Positions 25,632 through 34,727 of a DNA stretch of 64,000 nt are shown here, in pieces (the first letter of the stretch is position 1; the number at the start of each line of letters is the position of its first letter). The stretch covers positions 124,001 to 188,000 of the forward strand of contig CAZRDX010000031.1 of NCBI GenBank assembly GCA_964599235.1, given 5' to 3'. Source of the stretch: DRPN01 sp964599235. GTDB lineage: Bacteria > Bacteroidota > Bacteroidia > Bacteroidales > VadinHA17. Under the pieces are notes generated by a model. The model saw only the letters and a program-made list of their open reading frames with translations. It was not told the DNA's origin and made no database searches. A program made the translations under genes and the position numbers.

Positions 25632-25639
25632 TATCTTTG
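25632..25639 (+). promoter_or_regulatory. Probable -7 element of the POT transporter gene
   Basis: TATCTTTG, an exact TAnnTTTG match, 26 bases before the ATG at 25666. No clear -33 box. Confidence 0.5.
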
Positions 25640-25665
25640 CCCCGTTTTCACCAAAGATAACTGCC

Positions 25666-27099
25666 ATGCCATCCATCGCTGCGGTCATCAGGAAACTCCC
25701 CCGTATCTTCTGGATCTCGAACCTCATGGAGCTCTTTGAGCGCTGGGCCTGGTACGGGTTTTACAACTCCCTGGCGCTCTATCTGACCATGTCGAGGGAC
25801 ACGGGCGCCCTGGGGTTCACCGACGCCCAGAAAGGCATCATCATCGGCACGGGATCGATGCTCCTCTACTTCCTCCCCCTGATCACCGGAGCCATAGCCG
25901 ACAGGGTGGGATACAAGAAGATCCTGCTCGCCTCCTTCCTGAGCTACATCGCCGGCTATTTCATGATGGGGCATTTTCAGACTTTCGGGTGGGTCTTCTT
26001 CGCCTACATCTTCCTGGCCACCGCAGGCGCCCTCTTCAAACCCATCATCTCGGCCGTCGTGGCCAAGACCACCGATGAGGAGACCTCCTCCATCGGCTTC
26101 GGCATCTTCTACATGATGGTCAACATCGGCGGCTTCATCGGGCCCTTCATCGCCGGCATGGTATACAAGCTCGACTGGGATTATGTCTTTTACCTCTCCA
26201 TGGGGGTCATCGCTATCAATTTCTTCATCGCCCTCTATTTCTTCCACGAGCCTTCACGGGAAGAGAGCGACGAGCCGCTGGGCAGGAAAGTGCTGACGGC
26301 CTTCAGGAATATCCTCGTCACCCTCTCCGACTGGAAATATGTCATCTTCCTGCTCATCATGGTCCTTTTCTGGACCGCCTTCAACCAGCTCTATTACACT
26401 TTTCCCACATTCATCAACGACTGGGTCGATTTTGACAAGCTGAACGCCTCGCTTTCGTGGCTTCCCTGGAAGTTCACGCCGGTGGGCATCACCAGCCTGG
26501 ATGCTTTTTTCATCATCGTGCTGCAGCTGTTCATCTCCTCGCTGGCGATGCGTTTCAAGCCTTTGCATGCGATGATCGTAGGTTTCCTCATCCTGTCGGC
26601 CGGGCTGTTCTTCATGTTCTCGACCCGTTCGGGGTGGGGTGTGATCTTCGGGTTGCTGGTCTTTTCCATAGGGGAGATGGCCGCTTCGCCCAAGTTCACC
26701 GAGTATGTGGGGCGCATTGCCCCTGCTGACAAGAAAGCCCTGTACATGGGCACCTCTTTCCTGCCCATCGCCGCCGCCCATTTCCTGGCCGGCATCCTTT
26801 CGGGCAAGACCTATTCCAACATTGGCTCGCTCTACACCCTGCTGCAGAAGGAGGTGGCTGCCCGCGGCCTGTCACTGCCCGAGGTGGGCGAACACTTCAC
26901 CAAGAACGACTACATCGAGCTGGCCGCCACCAAGATGCAGATGAGCCGGGAACAGCTCACCCGGTACCTGTGGGATCACTACCATCCCGACAGGGTCTGG
27001 CTGCTGTATGCCGGCGTGGCGGTGAGCGCCGCCCTGCTGCTCTTCCTCTACGACCGCCTCCTGCTCAAAGGCGCCGATATGCGGAACCACGAAAGCTGA
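25666..27099 (+). CDS. POT/PTR2-family proton-dependent oligopeptide transporter (MFS)
   Basis: A 477-residue polytopic protein with 12-14 helices. The N-terminal MELFERWAWYGFYNSLALYL is the POT-family ExxERxxYYG-type proton-coupling motif (with W replacing the first Y), followed by GAIADRVGYKKILL and FYMMVNIGGFIGPFIAG. POT transporters import di- and tripeptides with protons, fitting a peptide-fermenting lifestyle. The start was moved down from the longest open frame to MPSIAAVIRKLP, behind the -7 element. Confidence 0.9.
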   Translation: MPSIAAVIRKLPRIFWISNLMELFERWAWYGFYNSLALYLTMSRDTGALGFTDAQKGIIIGTGSMLLYFLPLITGAIADRVGYKKILLASFLSYIAGYFMMGHFQTFGWVFFAYIFLATAGALFKPIISAVVAKTTDEETSSIGFGIFYMMVNIGGFIGPFIAGMVYKLDWDYVFYLSMGVIAINFFIALYFFHEPSREESDEPLGRKVLTAFRNILVTLSDWKYVIFLLIMVLFWTAFNQLYYTFPTFINDWVDFDKLNASLSWLPWKFTPVGITSLDAFFIIVLQLFISSLAMRFKPLHAMIVGFLILSAGLFFMFSTRSGWGVIFGLLVFSIGEMAASPKFTEYVGRIAPADKKALYMGTSFLPIAAAHFLAGILSGKTYSNIGSLYTLLQKEVAARGLSLPEVGEHFTKNDYIELAATKMQMSREQLTRYLWDHYHPDRVWLLYAGVAVSAALLLFLYDRLLLKGADMRNHES

Positions 27100-27180
27100 A
27101 CAGGTTTTTTCCTGCCGGACAGCACAAAAGGACCGACGGATTTTTTTTATCTTTCGTTCTCACCGCCGGTCCGGAGGATC

Positions 27181-28569
27181 ATGGATCCCGGATACGGCAA
27201 AAAAGGTCGTCCCATGAAAATGATCCGCAGGTTCCTCTCCTATTTTCTTCTCACCACGCTGATCGTGCTGGTGATCTATGCCTGGCCACGTCTTCCCATC
27301 ATCACGGGTTTTGCCGCCAAGGGAATGTGTTCGGGTGTTTTTGTCGGGCACCGTGCGCCCGAGGATGTGGCGGCGCGTGAGCTCTCCTTTTTCCCCATCA
27401 GCCTGGCGCGTACGCATGTCGACATGTCTGACAGCAGTGTCACGGCCTCGTTGTGGGGTCTGGCGCGCCGCAAGGCGGTCTGGCGGCCGGGGCTGGGGTG
27501 TGCGCTGGTGGCCGACCTGCCGGAAGAGGAGGTGCGGGCCCGCCGCGCCCATCTGCCTCCCCCGCCATACGACCCCGATACCGTCGCCTGGCCACGGGGC
27601 GACCTGCTGCCGCCACGCCGGCCCGCCACCGTCGACACCCTGCGCCTCGACTCACTGGTGCAGGCAGCCTTCGACACCCCGGGAGAAGAACCTGTGAAAA
27701 AGACCCTGGCCGTCGTGGTCGTCTGCCGCGACACCCTCGTCGCCGAAGCCTACGCCCCCGGCATCAGCCGCCAGACCCCCCTGCTGGGATGGTCGATGAC
27801 CAAGAGCATCATCAACGCCCTCGTCGCCCTGCGTGCCAACGACCTGGCCCTCGACCTCACCGCCCCGGCACCCGTCGAGGCCTGGAAAGACGACGAACGG
27901 CACCGCATCACCCCCGTCCATCTTCTCCACATGACCAGCGGCCTGAAATGGACAGAGGACTATTTCGACATCTCGGACGTCACCCGCATGCTCTATGTCC
28001 ACGGTGACATGTATGGCTACGCCGTCTCCGTGCCGGCAGCCTATCCCCCCGACTCGGTATGGTACTACTCCTCGGGCAGCACCAACATTCTCTCCGGCAT
28101 TCTGCGTCACACATTTCCCGATGACGGGGAGTATTACTGTTACCCTTACCGTTCGCTTTTTTACCGCACCGGCATGTTGCACACCACGATGGAGGCGGAT
28201 GCTGCCGGCACCTTCGTAGGGTCGTCGTACAGCTATGCCCCGGCGCGTGACTGGGCTCGTTTCGGGCTGCTCTACCTCCACGACGGTGTCTTCTGCGGCG
28301 ATACGATCCTGCCGGAAGGGTGGGTCCCGCTGGTCACCCGTCGCCCCGCCCCGCACTCCGAAGGGCATTACAGCGCCCAGTGGTGGCTCAACGAAGGCGG
28401 CCGGATGCCGCACGTGCCGGAAGATGTCTTCTATTGCGACGGATTCCAGGGACAACGCGTCTTTGTGATCCCCTCACGTGATGCCGTGGTGGTACGCCTG
28501 GGCTGGTCGATGAAAGAGTTCGACATGGACCGTTTCCTGAGCGATATCCTCAGCACCCTGCCACAGTAA
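27181..28569 (+). CDS. Membrane-anchored serine hydrolase, beta-lactamase/class C PBP fold
   Basis: A 462-residue protein with one N-terminal membrane segment (about 17-37) and a periplasmic serine hydrolase domain. SMTK at 205-208 is the SxxK nucleophile motif and YSSGS at 296-300 is the second motif; HLLHMTSGLKW between them is typical of the beta-lactamase-related/6-aminohexanoate hydrolase group. Likely a D-aminopeptidase, esterase or amidase; substrate unknown. GGAGG sits 3 bases before the ATG at 27181; an alternative ATG is at 27214. A TATCTTTC -7-like element lies at 27148-27155. Convergent with the PBP gene, 12 bases apart. Confidence 0.85.
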   Translation: MDPGYGKKGRPMKMIRRFLSYFLLTTLIVLVIYAWPRLPIITGFAAKGMCSGVFVGHRAPEDVAARELSFFPISLARTHVDMSDSSVTASLWGLARRKAVWRPGLGCALVADLPEEEVRARRAHLPPPPYDPDTVAWPRGDLLPPRRPATVDTLRLDSLVQAAFDTPGEEPVKKTLAVVVVCRDTLVAEAYAPGISRQTPLLGWSMTKSIINALVALRANDLALDLTAPAPVEAWKDDERHRITPVHLLHMTSGLKWTEDYFDISDVTRMLYVHGDMYGYAVSVPAAYPPDSVWYYSSGSTNILSGILRHTFPDDGEYYCYPYRSLFYRTGMLHTTMEADAAGTFVGSSYSYAPARDWARFGLLYLHDGVFCGDTILPEGWVPLVTRRPAPHSEGHYSAQWWLNEGGRMPHVPEDVFYCDGFQGQRVFVIPSRDAVVVRLGWSMKEFDMDRFLSDILSTLPQ

Positions 28570-28581
28570 GGGACACCCTGC

Positions 28582-30915
28582 TCATTTCCCTCCGAAGATC
28601 CTGCGCATGGCATCGCGGATCTTCTTCCTCCTCTCCTCACGCCGTAAAGCCCGCTCCCTCTCGCGGGCCCGGTGCAGGGAATCGTTCTTCGCTGCTTTCC
28701 TGCCGAACAGATCCCGCAGGAAATGGTGTTCCGGCAGCTCTTCCAGGTAATCGGGACAGTCGAGGGCGGCAGTCATCTCCGGTGTGAGGGCCGGGAAGGT
28801 TCCCCCCATGAGTGACCGCAGCGTGGTATTGCGGCGTCCTCTGCTCACCATCCCGGCGAAGAGGGGCAGGGCGGTATGGGCCCCCTGGCCCGCGGTGAGG
28901 GTGCGAAAGTGGATGGCCGGGCTCTCGGCACCCACCCACACGGCCGTGACCATGTGGGGCAGGAGGCCGATGAACCAGCCGTCGGCATGCTCCTGGGTGG
29001 TGCCCGTCTTGCCCGCGATGTCGCCCGTCAGATGCCAGTGCGTACGCAGGCTGCGTGCCGTGCCGGAGTCGACCACCTCGCAGAGCATCCCCAGCACCTC
29101 CCTGGCTGTCTTGCGGTCGAGCACCTCAGGCAGATCTCCGGGACGATGCTCATAAAGCACTCGTCCCTGCCTGTCGGTGATGCGGATGACCATGACGGGG
29201 GTGATCCTCTTTCCGCCGTTGAGGAACGGTGCATAGGCGGTGGCCAGCACCAGGGGAGAGAGGGTGGCGCTGCCCAGGGCCAGCGAAGGCACCTCGGGGA
29301 GGGGCTCACTGATGCCCAGACGACGGGCGGTGGCCGCCACCCTGGCAATGCCGACACGGTCGGCCACCTCGGCCGTGACGGTGTTCACCGAATGGGCCAG
29401 GGCCCCCTTCAGGGTATAGTATCCCCCGTAATGACCGTCGGCGTTGGCCGGCGACCAGCCGTCGGCATAGATCTTCCGCTCATTGGGAAAGAGATCGCAG
29501 GGGCTCATGCCCTCCTCCAGGGCGGTGACGTAAACGAAAGGTTTGAAGGTGGAGCCTACCTGGCGGTGTGCCAGCACATGATCGTACTGCCAGCGGCGAT
29601 GGTCGCGGTCGCCCACCCACGCCAGCACATACCCGTCGCGGGGGGCGAGGACCACCAGCGCCGCATGAAGGGTCATCACCTCACGCCACAGGCTGTCAAG
29701 AGGACGGTAACGCTGCCCCTGCCTGCCGGCAACCAACTGCCGGAAACGCTGCAGAATGGCCTCCTCGTCCAGTCCCTCCTTTTTCAGGCTGCGGTAACGG
29801 TGCGAGCTGCGAAAGGCCGCCAGGAAAAAGGGCGAGGACTCATCACCAGGATGGCTGCCGTGCCAGTGTGCGTCGAACTCACGCTGCAGACGATCCATCC
29901 GTTCCCTGACCACCTTCACGGCCACGCGCTGCAGGTCGGCCCGCAGGGTGGTCTCTATGCGCAAGCCGCCGGTGAGCAAGTCGGGCAGATCATCCCGGCC
30001 GGTGGCCTCCAGCAGCTGCTGCACCACCCCCCGCAGATGATCAAGAAAATAGGGGGCGGGGCCGCCGTTCCTGTCGAGACGGTGATATCGAAGGGCAAGG
30101 GGGGAGCGCTGCCACCTTTCCACCTCCGCGGGCGTGAGGAAGCCGTGGCGCCCCATCCTGCTGAGCACCACATTCCTGCGACGCAGCGCCCGTCCGGGAT
30201 GGAGACGGGGGTTGTAGGCGGTGTTGGCAGCCAGCATGCCCACCAGCGTGGCCGCCTCGGCAGGGTTGAGATCTGCCGCGGGCTTGCTGAAGAAACGCCG
30301 CGCCGCCGTCTCTATGCCATAGAGGTCCTCGCCGAACGGCACGGTGTTGAGATAGAGCATCAGGATCTCCTCCTTGTCATACACTTTCTCCAGACGCGCC
30401 GCGATGAAGGCTTCCCTGACCTTGTTCACCAGCAGGGCACCCCATCCTGTACCCCGGCGGGGATAAAGGTTGCGGGCCAGCTGTTCGCTGAGGGTGCTGC
30501 CTCCCCCCTGACGGCGGTCGCCCAACAGGATCGTCCTGACCAGCACCCGCGCCAGCGCCGTATAGTCGATGCCGTGATGCTCGAAGAAACGGGCATCCTC
30601 CGTAGCCACCAAAGCATGGATCACATGCGGGGAGATCTCCCGGTTGCCTACCGTCAGACGGTTCTCCAGATAATACCTGCCCAGGAGCACCCCGTCGGCC
30701 GAATAGACCTCCGAGGCCGTGTTGTGACGAATAGAGGCCAGCTCGGCACCGTCGGGCAATGGACCGAACACGCCAGCCCACACCATGAAAACAAAAAAAG
30801 CGAACAGGATGAGCAGGGTACCTCCCGCCAGGATCATCCCCCGCAGAACGATCCTCCCCCACCCTTTCCGGGTCTCCTTACGTCGCCTCCTTGTGCTCTT
30901 CCCGGTATGCTTCAT
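28582..30915 (-). CDS. Class A penicillin-binding protein (PBP1A type)
   Basis: A 777-residue bifunctional peptidoglycan synthase. A basic cytoplasmic start is followed by one membrane helix (about 27-48). The GT51 glycosyltransferase domain (about 60-240) has the catalytic EDARFFEHHG and GGGSTLSEQLARNL. The transpeptidase domain has GSTFKP (SxxK), SVN (SxN) and KTGTT (KTG). The tail is strongly basic (RERERALRREERRKK). It polymerises lipid II and cross-links stem peptides at the inner membrane. Length is typical. Divergent from the coiled-coil gene at 31000. Confidence 0.95.
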   Translation of the reverse strand: MKHTGKSTRRRRKETRKGWGRIVLRGMILAGGTLLILFAFFVFMVWAGVFGPLPDGAELASIRHNTASEVYSADGVLLGRYYLENRLTVGNREISPHVIHALVATEDARFFEHHGIDYTALARVLVRTILLGDRRQGGGSTLSEQLARNLYPRRGTGWGALLVNKVREAFIAARLEKVYDKEEILMLYLNTVPFGEDLYGIETAARRFFSKPAADLNPAEAATLVGMLAANTAYNPRLHPGRALRRRNVVLSRMGRHGFLTPAEVERWQRSPLALRYHRLDRNGGPAPYFLDHLRGVVQQLLEATGRDDLPDLLTGGLRIETTLRADLQRVAVKVVRERMDRLQREFDAHWHGSHPGDESSPFFLAAFRSSHRYRSLKKEGLDEEAILQRFRQLVAGRQGQRYRPLDSLWREVMTLHAALVVLAPRDGYVLAWVGDRDHRRWQYDHVLAHRQVGSTFKPFVYVTALEEGMSPCDLFPNERKIYADGWSPANADGHYGGYYTLKGALAHSVNTVTAEVADRVGIARVAATARRLGISEPLPEVPSLALGSATLSPLVLATAYAPFLNGGKRITPVMVIRITDRQGRVLYEHRPGDLPEVLDRKTAREVLGMLCEVVDSGTARSLRTHWHLTGDIAGKTGTTQEHADGWFIGLLPHMVTAVWVGAESPAIHFRTLTAGQGAHTALPLFAGMVSRGRRNTTLRSLMGGTFPALTPEMTAALDCPDYLEELPEHHFLRDLFGRKAAKNDSLHRARERERALRREERRKKIRDAMRRIFGGK

Positions 30916-30968
30916 GCTTTCTCTGCCCGACCGTTACCAGAAAAACAGCTTTTTCAGGTAATTATTGC

Positions 30969-30976
30969 TAATTTTG
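30969..30976 (+). promoter_or_regulatory. Probable -7 element of the coiled-coil membrane protein gene
   Basis: TAATTTTG, an exact TAnnTTTG match, 23 bases before the ATG at 31000. Confidence 0.45.
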
Positions 30977-30999
30977 ATCGTTCTTCCAAAGGATAAAAC

Positions 31000-31617
31000 A
31001 TGCAGATCATGAAAACACGAAGATACATCTTTCCGGTCATTGCAGTGATGATATTGTTGTCAGTCCGGCCCGTCCCCGCCCAGTCGCGCATGTCGGCAGT
31101 GATGGACACAGCCACGCTGCAGGAACAGTTCGACTACATCCAGAAGAAGACCAAGATCTACGATCGTTTCCGGGCGATCCGGGAGGACTATTTCCAGAAG
31201 ATCAAAGGCAATGCACTGGACTCGCTGGAGGCGGCACACCAACGCATCGGAGAACTGGAAAGCACCATTCTCCGTATGCAGCAGACCATCGACACCTTAC
31301 GCCGGGGCACGGCCTCCCTGCAGGAGCAGCTCGAGGAGGTCACCCGGACCAAGAACTCGCTCCTCTTCCTGGGCATCCGGATGAACAAGACTGCCTACAA
31401 TGCCCTGATGTGGAGCATCGTCACCATCCTGGCAGCTTTGGTGGTCATCCTCTTTTTGATGTACAAACGCTCCCATGTGGTGACCGCCCGCACCCGGAAA
31501 GAGCTGGAAGAACTGAAAGAGGAGTTCGAACAGTACCGCAAGAACACCCGGGAACGCATCGAGAAGATGACCATCAGCCATCACCGGGAGATCCAGAAAC
31601 TGAAAGGGAAGCAATAG
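31000..31617 (+). CDS. Exported coiled-coil protein with a single membrane helix, function unknown
   Basis: A 205-residue protein: signal peptide (about 1-27, ending VPAQ), a long coiled coil (about 60-120, heptads around LEAAHQRIGELESTILRMQ), a membrane helix (about 138-158, WSIVTILAALVVILFLMY) and a second, charged coiled coil to the end. Similar proteins occur in many Bacteroidota, and I recall some being labelled tRNA (guanine-N1)-methyltransferase in databases; nothing in this sequence supports a methyltransferase. A GGA-containing ribosome-binding site precedes the ATG at 31000; 31009 is an alternative start. Confidence 0.75.
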   Translation: MQIMKTRRYIFPVIAVMILLSVRPVPAQSRMSAVMDTATLQEQFDYIQKKTKIYDRFRAIREDYFQKIKGNALDSLEAAHQRIGELESTILRMQQTIDTLRRGTASLQEQLEEVTRTKNSLLFLGIRMNKTAYNALMWSIVTILAALVVILFLMYKRSHVVTARTRKELEELKEEFEQYRKNTRERIEKMTISHHREIQKLKGKQ

Positions 31618-31622
31618 GAAGA

Positions 31623-32171
31623 TCACTGTCCGTACAGGATCTTTCCTTCCCGCCAGGTGATCTTCTCCACCGGCAGGTCGAACCTGTCGCCTGCTCTTCT
31701 CACGACCACGGGATGATATTGCAGAAGCTGGCTCTTTTCGGGCGGGACCGCCTTCTCATCACGGACGAAGAGGAAGAGTCCGGGCTTGATGTAGTGTCGC
31801 AGTCCTCCCGCTTCGCAGACTACGGGGCGGTCGCCCAGGAGGGGCTGCAGACGCCGGAACACCTCCCGCAGGGCTTCGTCGCCGGCCGTCACGAAGAAGA
31901 CCGGATCGGCGCCGGCCGCCACCATCCGGCCGCTGTCTTTCTCGCTCGCCTCCTCTTCCCGGACGATCAGATAACCCCGGCCGGAAGCGATCACCCTACC
32001 ACGGGACGACGGCGCATGATGGTGCAGCGAGATCTTGATGCCCGCCACCGGACCCCGCCGGGCAAGATGACGGATGATACGACAGGCCAGCAGCGTCTTG
32101 CCCACATCCCGGCCACTGCCGGAAATGAGCAGGAGCGAAGGATAATGCAACACAGAGTCCTCTGTTCCCAT
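31623..32171 (-). CDS. BioD/MobB-like P-loop NTPase, function unknown
   Basis: A 182-residue protein whose N-terminus LLISGSGRDVGKTLLACRII matches the P-loop of dethiobiotin synthetase-like proteins (G-x5-GKT), followed by a short strand GIKIS. Later segments PVFFVTAGDEALREVF and RPVVCEAGGLRHYIKPGLFLFV fit the strand order of this small P-loop fold, with E in place of the usual Walker B aspartate. The substrate-binding residues of true BioD are not recognisable. Convergent with the coiled-coil gene (5 bases); its start lies just below the tRNA-Phe terminator. Confidence 0.65.
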   Translation of the reverse strand: MGTEDSVLHYPSLLLISGSGRDVGKTLLACRIIRHLARRGPVAGIKISLHHHAPSSRGRVIASGRGYLIVREEEASEKDSGRMVAAGADPVFFVTAGDEALREVFRRLQPLLGDRPVVCEAGGLRHYIKPGLFLFVRDEKAVPPEKSQLLQYHPVVVRRAGDRFDLPVEKITWREGKILYGQ

Positions 32172-32182
32172 ACCCCCAAAAC

Positions 32183-32206
32183 AAAAAAGGCTGGATGACC
32201 AGCCTT
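32183..32206 (-). terminator. Terminator of tRNA-Phe
   Basis: On the reverse strand an 8-base stem AAGGCTGG / CCAGCCTT with a TCAT loop and a following T run, 8 bases past the tRNA 3' end. Confidence 0.85.
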
Positions 32207-32214
32207 CGCGGAAG

Positions 32215-32287
32215 TGGTGCCACCTGGAATCGAACCAGGGACACCAGGATTTTCAGTCCTGTGCTCTACCTACTGAGCTATGGCACC
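32215..32287 (-). tRNA. tRNA-Phe (anticodon GAA)
   Basis: A 73-base cloverleaf on the reverse strand: acceptor GGTGCCA / TGGCACC with discriminator A, D arm GCTCAGTAGGTAGAGC, anticodon arm CAGGA-CTGAAAA-TCCTG with anticodon GAA, and T arm CCTGG-TTCGATT-CCAGG. The 3' CCA is not encoded. It has its own promoter and terminator. Confidence 0.97.
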
Positions 32288-32304
32288 TCCATCTTTCGAG
32301 GTGG

Positions 32305-32335
32305 CAAAACTATATCAAAAATCTTTTTTTTCAAA
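32305..32335 (-). promoter_or_regulatory. Promoter of tRNA-Phe
   Basis: Reverse strand TTTG (32332-32335), a 19-base AT-rich spacer and TAGTTTTG (32305-32312), both exact matches to the -33/-7 consensus, ending 17 bases before the mature tRNA. This is the best promoter in the window. Confidence 0.75.
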
Positions 32336-32416
32336 ATCTTTTTCTATCAACAGAACAGCATCCCACCGGGAGAGCGGACCGTTCCGGAGCCGGGGGGACA
32401 GAACCCCCGGAATTCG

Positions 32417-32424
32417 TAACTTTG
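32417..32424 (+). promoter_or_regulatory. Probable -7 element of the M16 peptidase operon
   Basis: TAACTTTG, an exact TAnnTTTG match, 17 bases before the ATG at 32442. Confidence 0.5.
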
Positions 32425-32441
32425 CACTCAAAGCGGGGATC

Positions 32442-33662
32442 ATGGAATTCGTGAGACATGAGCTGAAGAACGGCATCCGGCTGGTGCATGTACCGCTGGC
32501 TTCGGAGGTGGCCTATTGTGGCGTGTTGTTCAACACCGGCTCGCGCGACGAGGCGGACGACGAAGAGGGGCTGGCCCACTTCATTGAACATGCCGTCTTC
32601 AAGGGCACGCAACGGCGACGTGCCTGGCACATCCTCAGCCGTATGGAGGACGTGGGAGGTGAGCTCAACGCCTACACCACCAAAGAGGAGACCTTCCTCT
32701 ATGCCGCTTTCCTGAAAGATGACTATGAAAGAGCCGCCGAACTGCTGGCCGACATCGCCTTCGGGTCGGTCTTCCCCGCGAAAGAGATAGAACGGGAAAA
32801 AGAGGTGGTGCTCGAAGAGATCAACTCCTACCTCGACAGTCCGGCCGAGCTCATCTACGACGAGTTCGAGAACATGATCTTTCCCGGCCAGCCGCTGGGA
32901 CGTTTTATCCTGGGCAGGCCGGAACGTGTCCGGACGATCACCCGGGAGAAGGTGCTGCATTTCTACCGTCATCACTATTTCACCGACGAGGTGGTCTTCT
33001 GCTCGGCAGGATCCCTACCTGCCGGCCAGGTGGTGAAGATCTTCGAGAAATATTTCGGTGATGTCCCTGCCCGCCCGCGCGACCGTGCCCGGACCCCTTC
33101 GTCGCATTACGTACGGGCCGAACAACGGCTGCGGAAGAAGACCTACCAGAGCCACTGCATCATCGGCAGCCGGGGTTACAGCCTCACCGACCGGAGACGC
33201 ACAGGTCTCTATCTCCTGAACAACATCCTGGGCGGCCAGGGGATGAACTCACGGCTCAACATCACGTTGCGGGAGAAGAGAGGCCTGGCCTATACCGTGG
33301 AATCCTCCTACAACCCTTACATCGACACGGGTGTGTTCTCTGTCTATTTCGGCACCGACCGCAAGGACCTGCAGAAGAGCATCGACTTGGTGCTGAAGGA
33401 GATGAAGAAGCTGCGGGAACGTCGTCTGGGGCCGGTGCAGCTGAGCCGCGCCCGGCGCCAGCTGGCCGGCCAGCTTACCCGCTCCCTGGAAAACCCGGAG
33501 AACCTCCTGGCCTCGCTGGGACGCCACGTGTTGCTGTACGGCCGCCCTTACGAACCAAGGGAGATGACCGAAGCCATCGAAAAGATCACCGCACAGGATC
33601 TCCTCGAGATCGCCAATGAGGTGCTGGACCCCGGTCTTCTTTCTTTCCTGATCTACGAATAG
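32442..33662 (+). CDS. M16-family zinc metallopeptidase (processing-peptidase-like)
   Basis: A 406-residue pitrilysin-family protein. The inverted zinc motif HFIEH (residues 46-50) carries H46, E49 and H50, and the third ligand is in VVLEEINSY (E125/E126). The C-terminal M16 domain has the R/Y pair region NSRLNITLREKRGLAYTVESSY. The length is that of single-repeat bacterial M16B peptidases. Substrate unknown; such enzymes degrade or process peptides. No signal peptide, so probably cytoplasmic. The start MEFVRHELKNG follows the -7 element; the O-methyltransferase follows after a single base. Confidence 0.93.
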   Translation: MEFVRHELKNGIRLVHVPLASEVAYCGVLFNTGSRDEADDEEGLAHFIEHAVFKGTQRRRAWHILSRMEDVGGELNAYTTKEETFLYAAFLKDDYERAAELLADIAFGSVFPAKEIEREKEVVLEEINSYLDSPAELIYDEFENMIFPGQPLGRFILGRPERVRTITREKVLHFYRHHYFTDEVVFCSAGSLPAGQVVKIFEKYFGDVPARPRDRARTPSSHYVRAEQRLRKKTYQSHCIIGSRGYSLTDRRRTGLYLLNNILGGQGMNSRLNITLREKRGLAYTVESSYNPYIDTGVFSVYFGTDRKDLQKSIDLVLKEMKKLRERRLGPVQLSRARRQLAGQLTRSLENPENLLASLGRHVLLYGRPYEPREMTEAIEKITAQDLLEIANEVLDPGLLSFLIYE

Positions 33663-33663
33663 G

Positions 33664-34305
33664 ATGATACGTCACGACCGACAGCTCGAAGCCTACATCG
33701 AACGGTTCAGCACCCCTCTCCCGGAGGTGCTGGAGGAGGTGGAGCGTCTGACCCATCTGCGGACACCTTACCCTTCGATGCTCTCCGGGCCCGTGCAGGG
33801 GCGTCTGTTGACGGCCTTCAGCCGGATGATCTCCCCCCGCCGCATCCTGGAGATAGGCACTTTCACCGGCTATTCCGCAATATGTCTGGCTGCCGGCCTG
33901 CACCCGGACGGCAGGCTCATCACCCTCGAGACCAACGACGAACTGGAACAGCTCATCCGCGACATCTTCGACAAAGCCGGCATCACCGGCAACACCGAGC
34001 TGATCATCGGCGATGCCCTGAAGATACTCCCCAGCCTCGAGGGCCCCTTCGACTTGGTGTTCATCGATGCCGACAAACGGCAATACCCGGACTACTTCGA
34101 CCTGGTGATCGACAAAGTAAGACCCGGCGGATGGCTCATCGCCGACAATGTGCTGTGGGACGGGAAAGTCCTGAAAAAGGAAAGACAAATGGACGAGGAG
34201 ACGCGCGCCATCCACCTCTTCAACAGGAAGGTGACGCAGGACGACCGCCTGGAGAACTTCATCCTCCCGCTGCGTGACGGACTGATGATCATGCGGAAAC
34301 GCTGA
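33664..34305 (+). CDS. SAM-dependent O-methyltransferase (catechol OMT-like)
   Basis: A 213-residue class I methyltransferase of the Methyltransf_3 (caffeoyl-CoA/catechol OMT-like) family. The SAM motif is ILEIGTFTGYSAICLA, the metal and catalytic region is DLVFIDADKRQYPDYFD, and GGWLIADNVLWDGKV is a conserved family segment. The bacterial substrate is unknown; some relatives modify tRNA hydroxyuridine (TrmR). Co-transcribed with the M16 peptidase gene. Confidence 0.92.
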   Translation: MIRHDRQLEAYIERFSTPLPEVLEEVERLTHLRTPYPSMLSGPVQGRLLTAFSRMISPRRILEIGTFTGYSAICLAAGLHPDGRLITLETNDELEQLIRDIFDKAGITGNTELIIGDALKILPSLEGPFDLVFIDADKRQYPDYFDLVIDKVRPGGWLIADNVLWDGKVLKKERQMDEETRAIHLFNRKVTQDDRLENFILPLRDGLMIMRKR

Positions 34306-34388
34306 AACCCGCCAACCAATCCCCACGGGACAAAAAACGGGAAAGGACCGCTCCTTCCCCGCTCTGACCTCTCAGGCAAACGACAGGC

Positions 34389-34604
34389 TCACTCCTGGTT
34401 GAGCCCTTCCAGCTCGCCCGTGATCTCCTTGATACGTATCGAATTGAGCTCTTTCGAAACGGTGGTCAGGTTCATCATGATCGTCTTGAACTCCGGATAA
34501 TTGCTGTATTTCTGCTTCATCACATACATGATCTTCAGCACGGAGTTCTGAAGGTTCTCGGAGGTCTCGAACTGTTTGAGATCTTTGAAATCTTCCTTTT
34601 CCAT
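34389..34604 (-). CDS. Small conserved-looking protein, function unknown
   Basis: A 71-residue, mostly helical, mixed-charge protein (MEKEDFKDLKQFETSEN... ending LEGLNQE) with no signal peptide, cysteine or known motif. It is supported by its amino-acid make-up (K, E, N and M rich, little G/A/P/R), which differs from the R/G/H-rich shadow frame overlapping it, and by a TAATTTTA -7-like element (34621-34628) 16 bases upstream. It is a single gene, convergent with the O-methyltransferase. I do not recognise its family. Confidence 0.65.
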   Translation of the reverse strand: MEKEDFKDLKQFETSENLQNSVLKIMYVMKQKYSNYPEFKTIMMNLTTVSKELNSIRIKEITGELEGLNQE

Positions 34605-34727
34605 CGGTCAATAATTTTTTTAAAATTACAAACTTTCTTCAATATTTTAAAATTGTGCCTTCCTCTATCCCGGAAGGATATCGGGATGTGGCACAGTATT
34701 TGAACTTTTCAGGACAAAAACGCATTC

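Noticed and set aside
28876..30996. 706-codon open frame antisense to the PBP1A gene
   Set aside because: It is a shadow of the penicillin-binding protein gene and shows no motif of its own.
34372..34611. 79-codon open frame overlapping the 71-residue gene in another frame
   Set aside because: Its product is R/D/H/Q-rich and looks like a shadow; the 71-codon frame has balanced, protein-like composition and a better-placed start.
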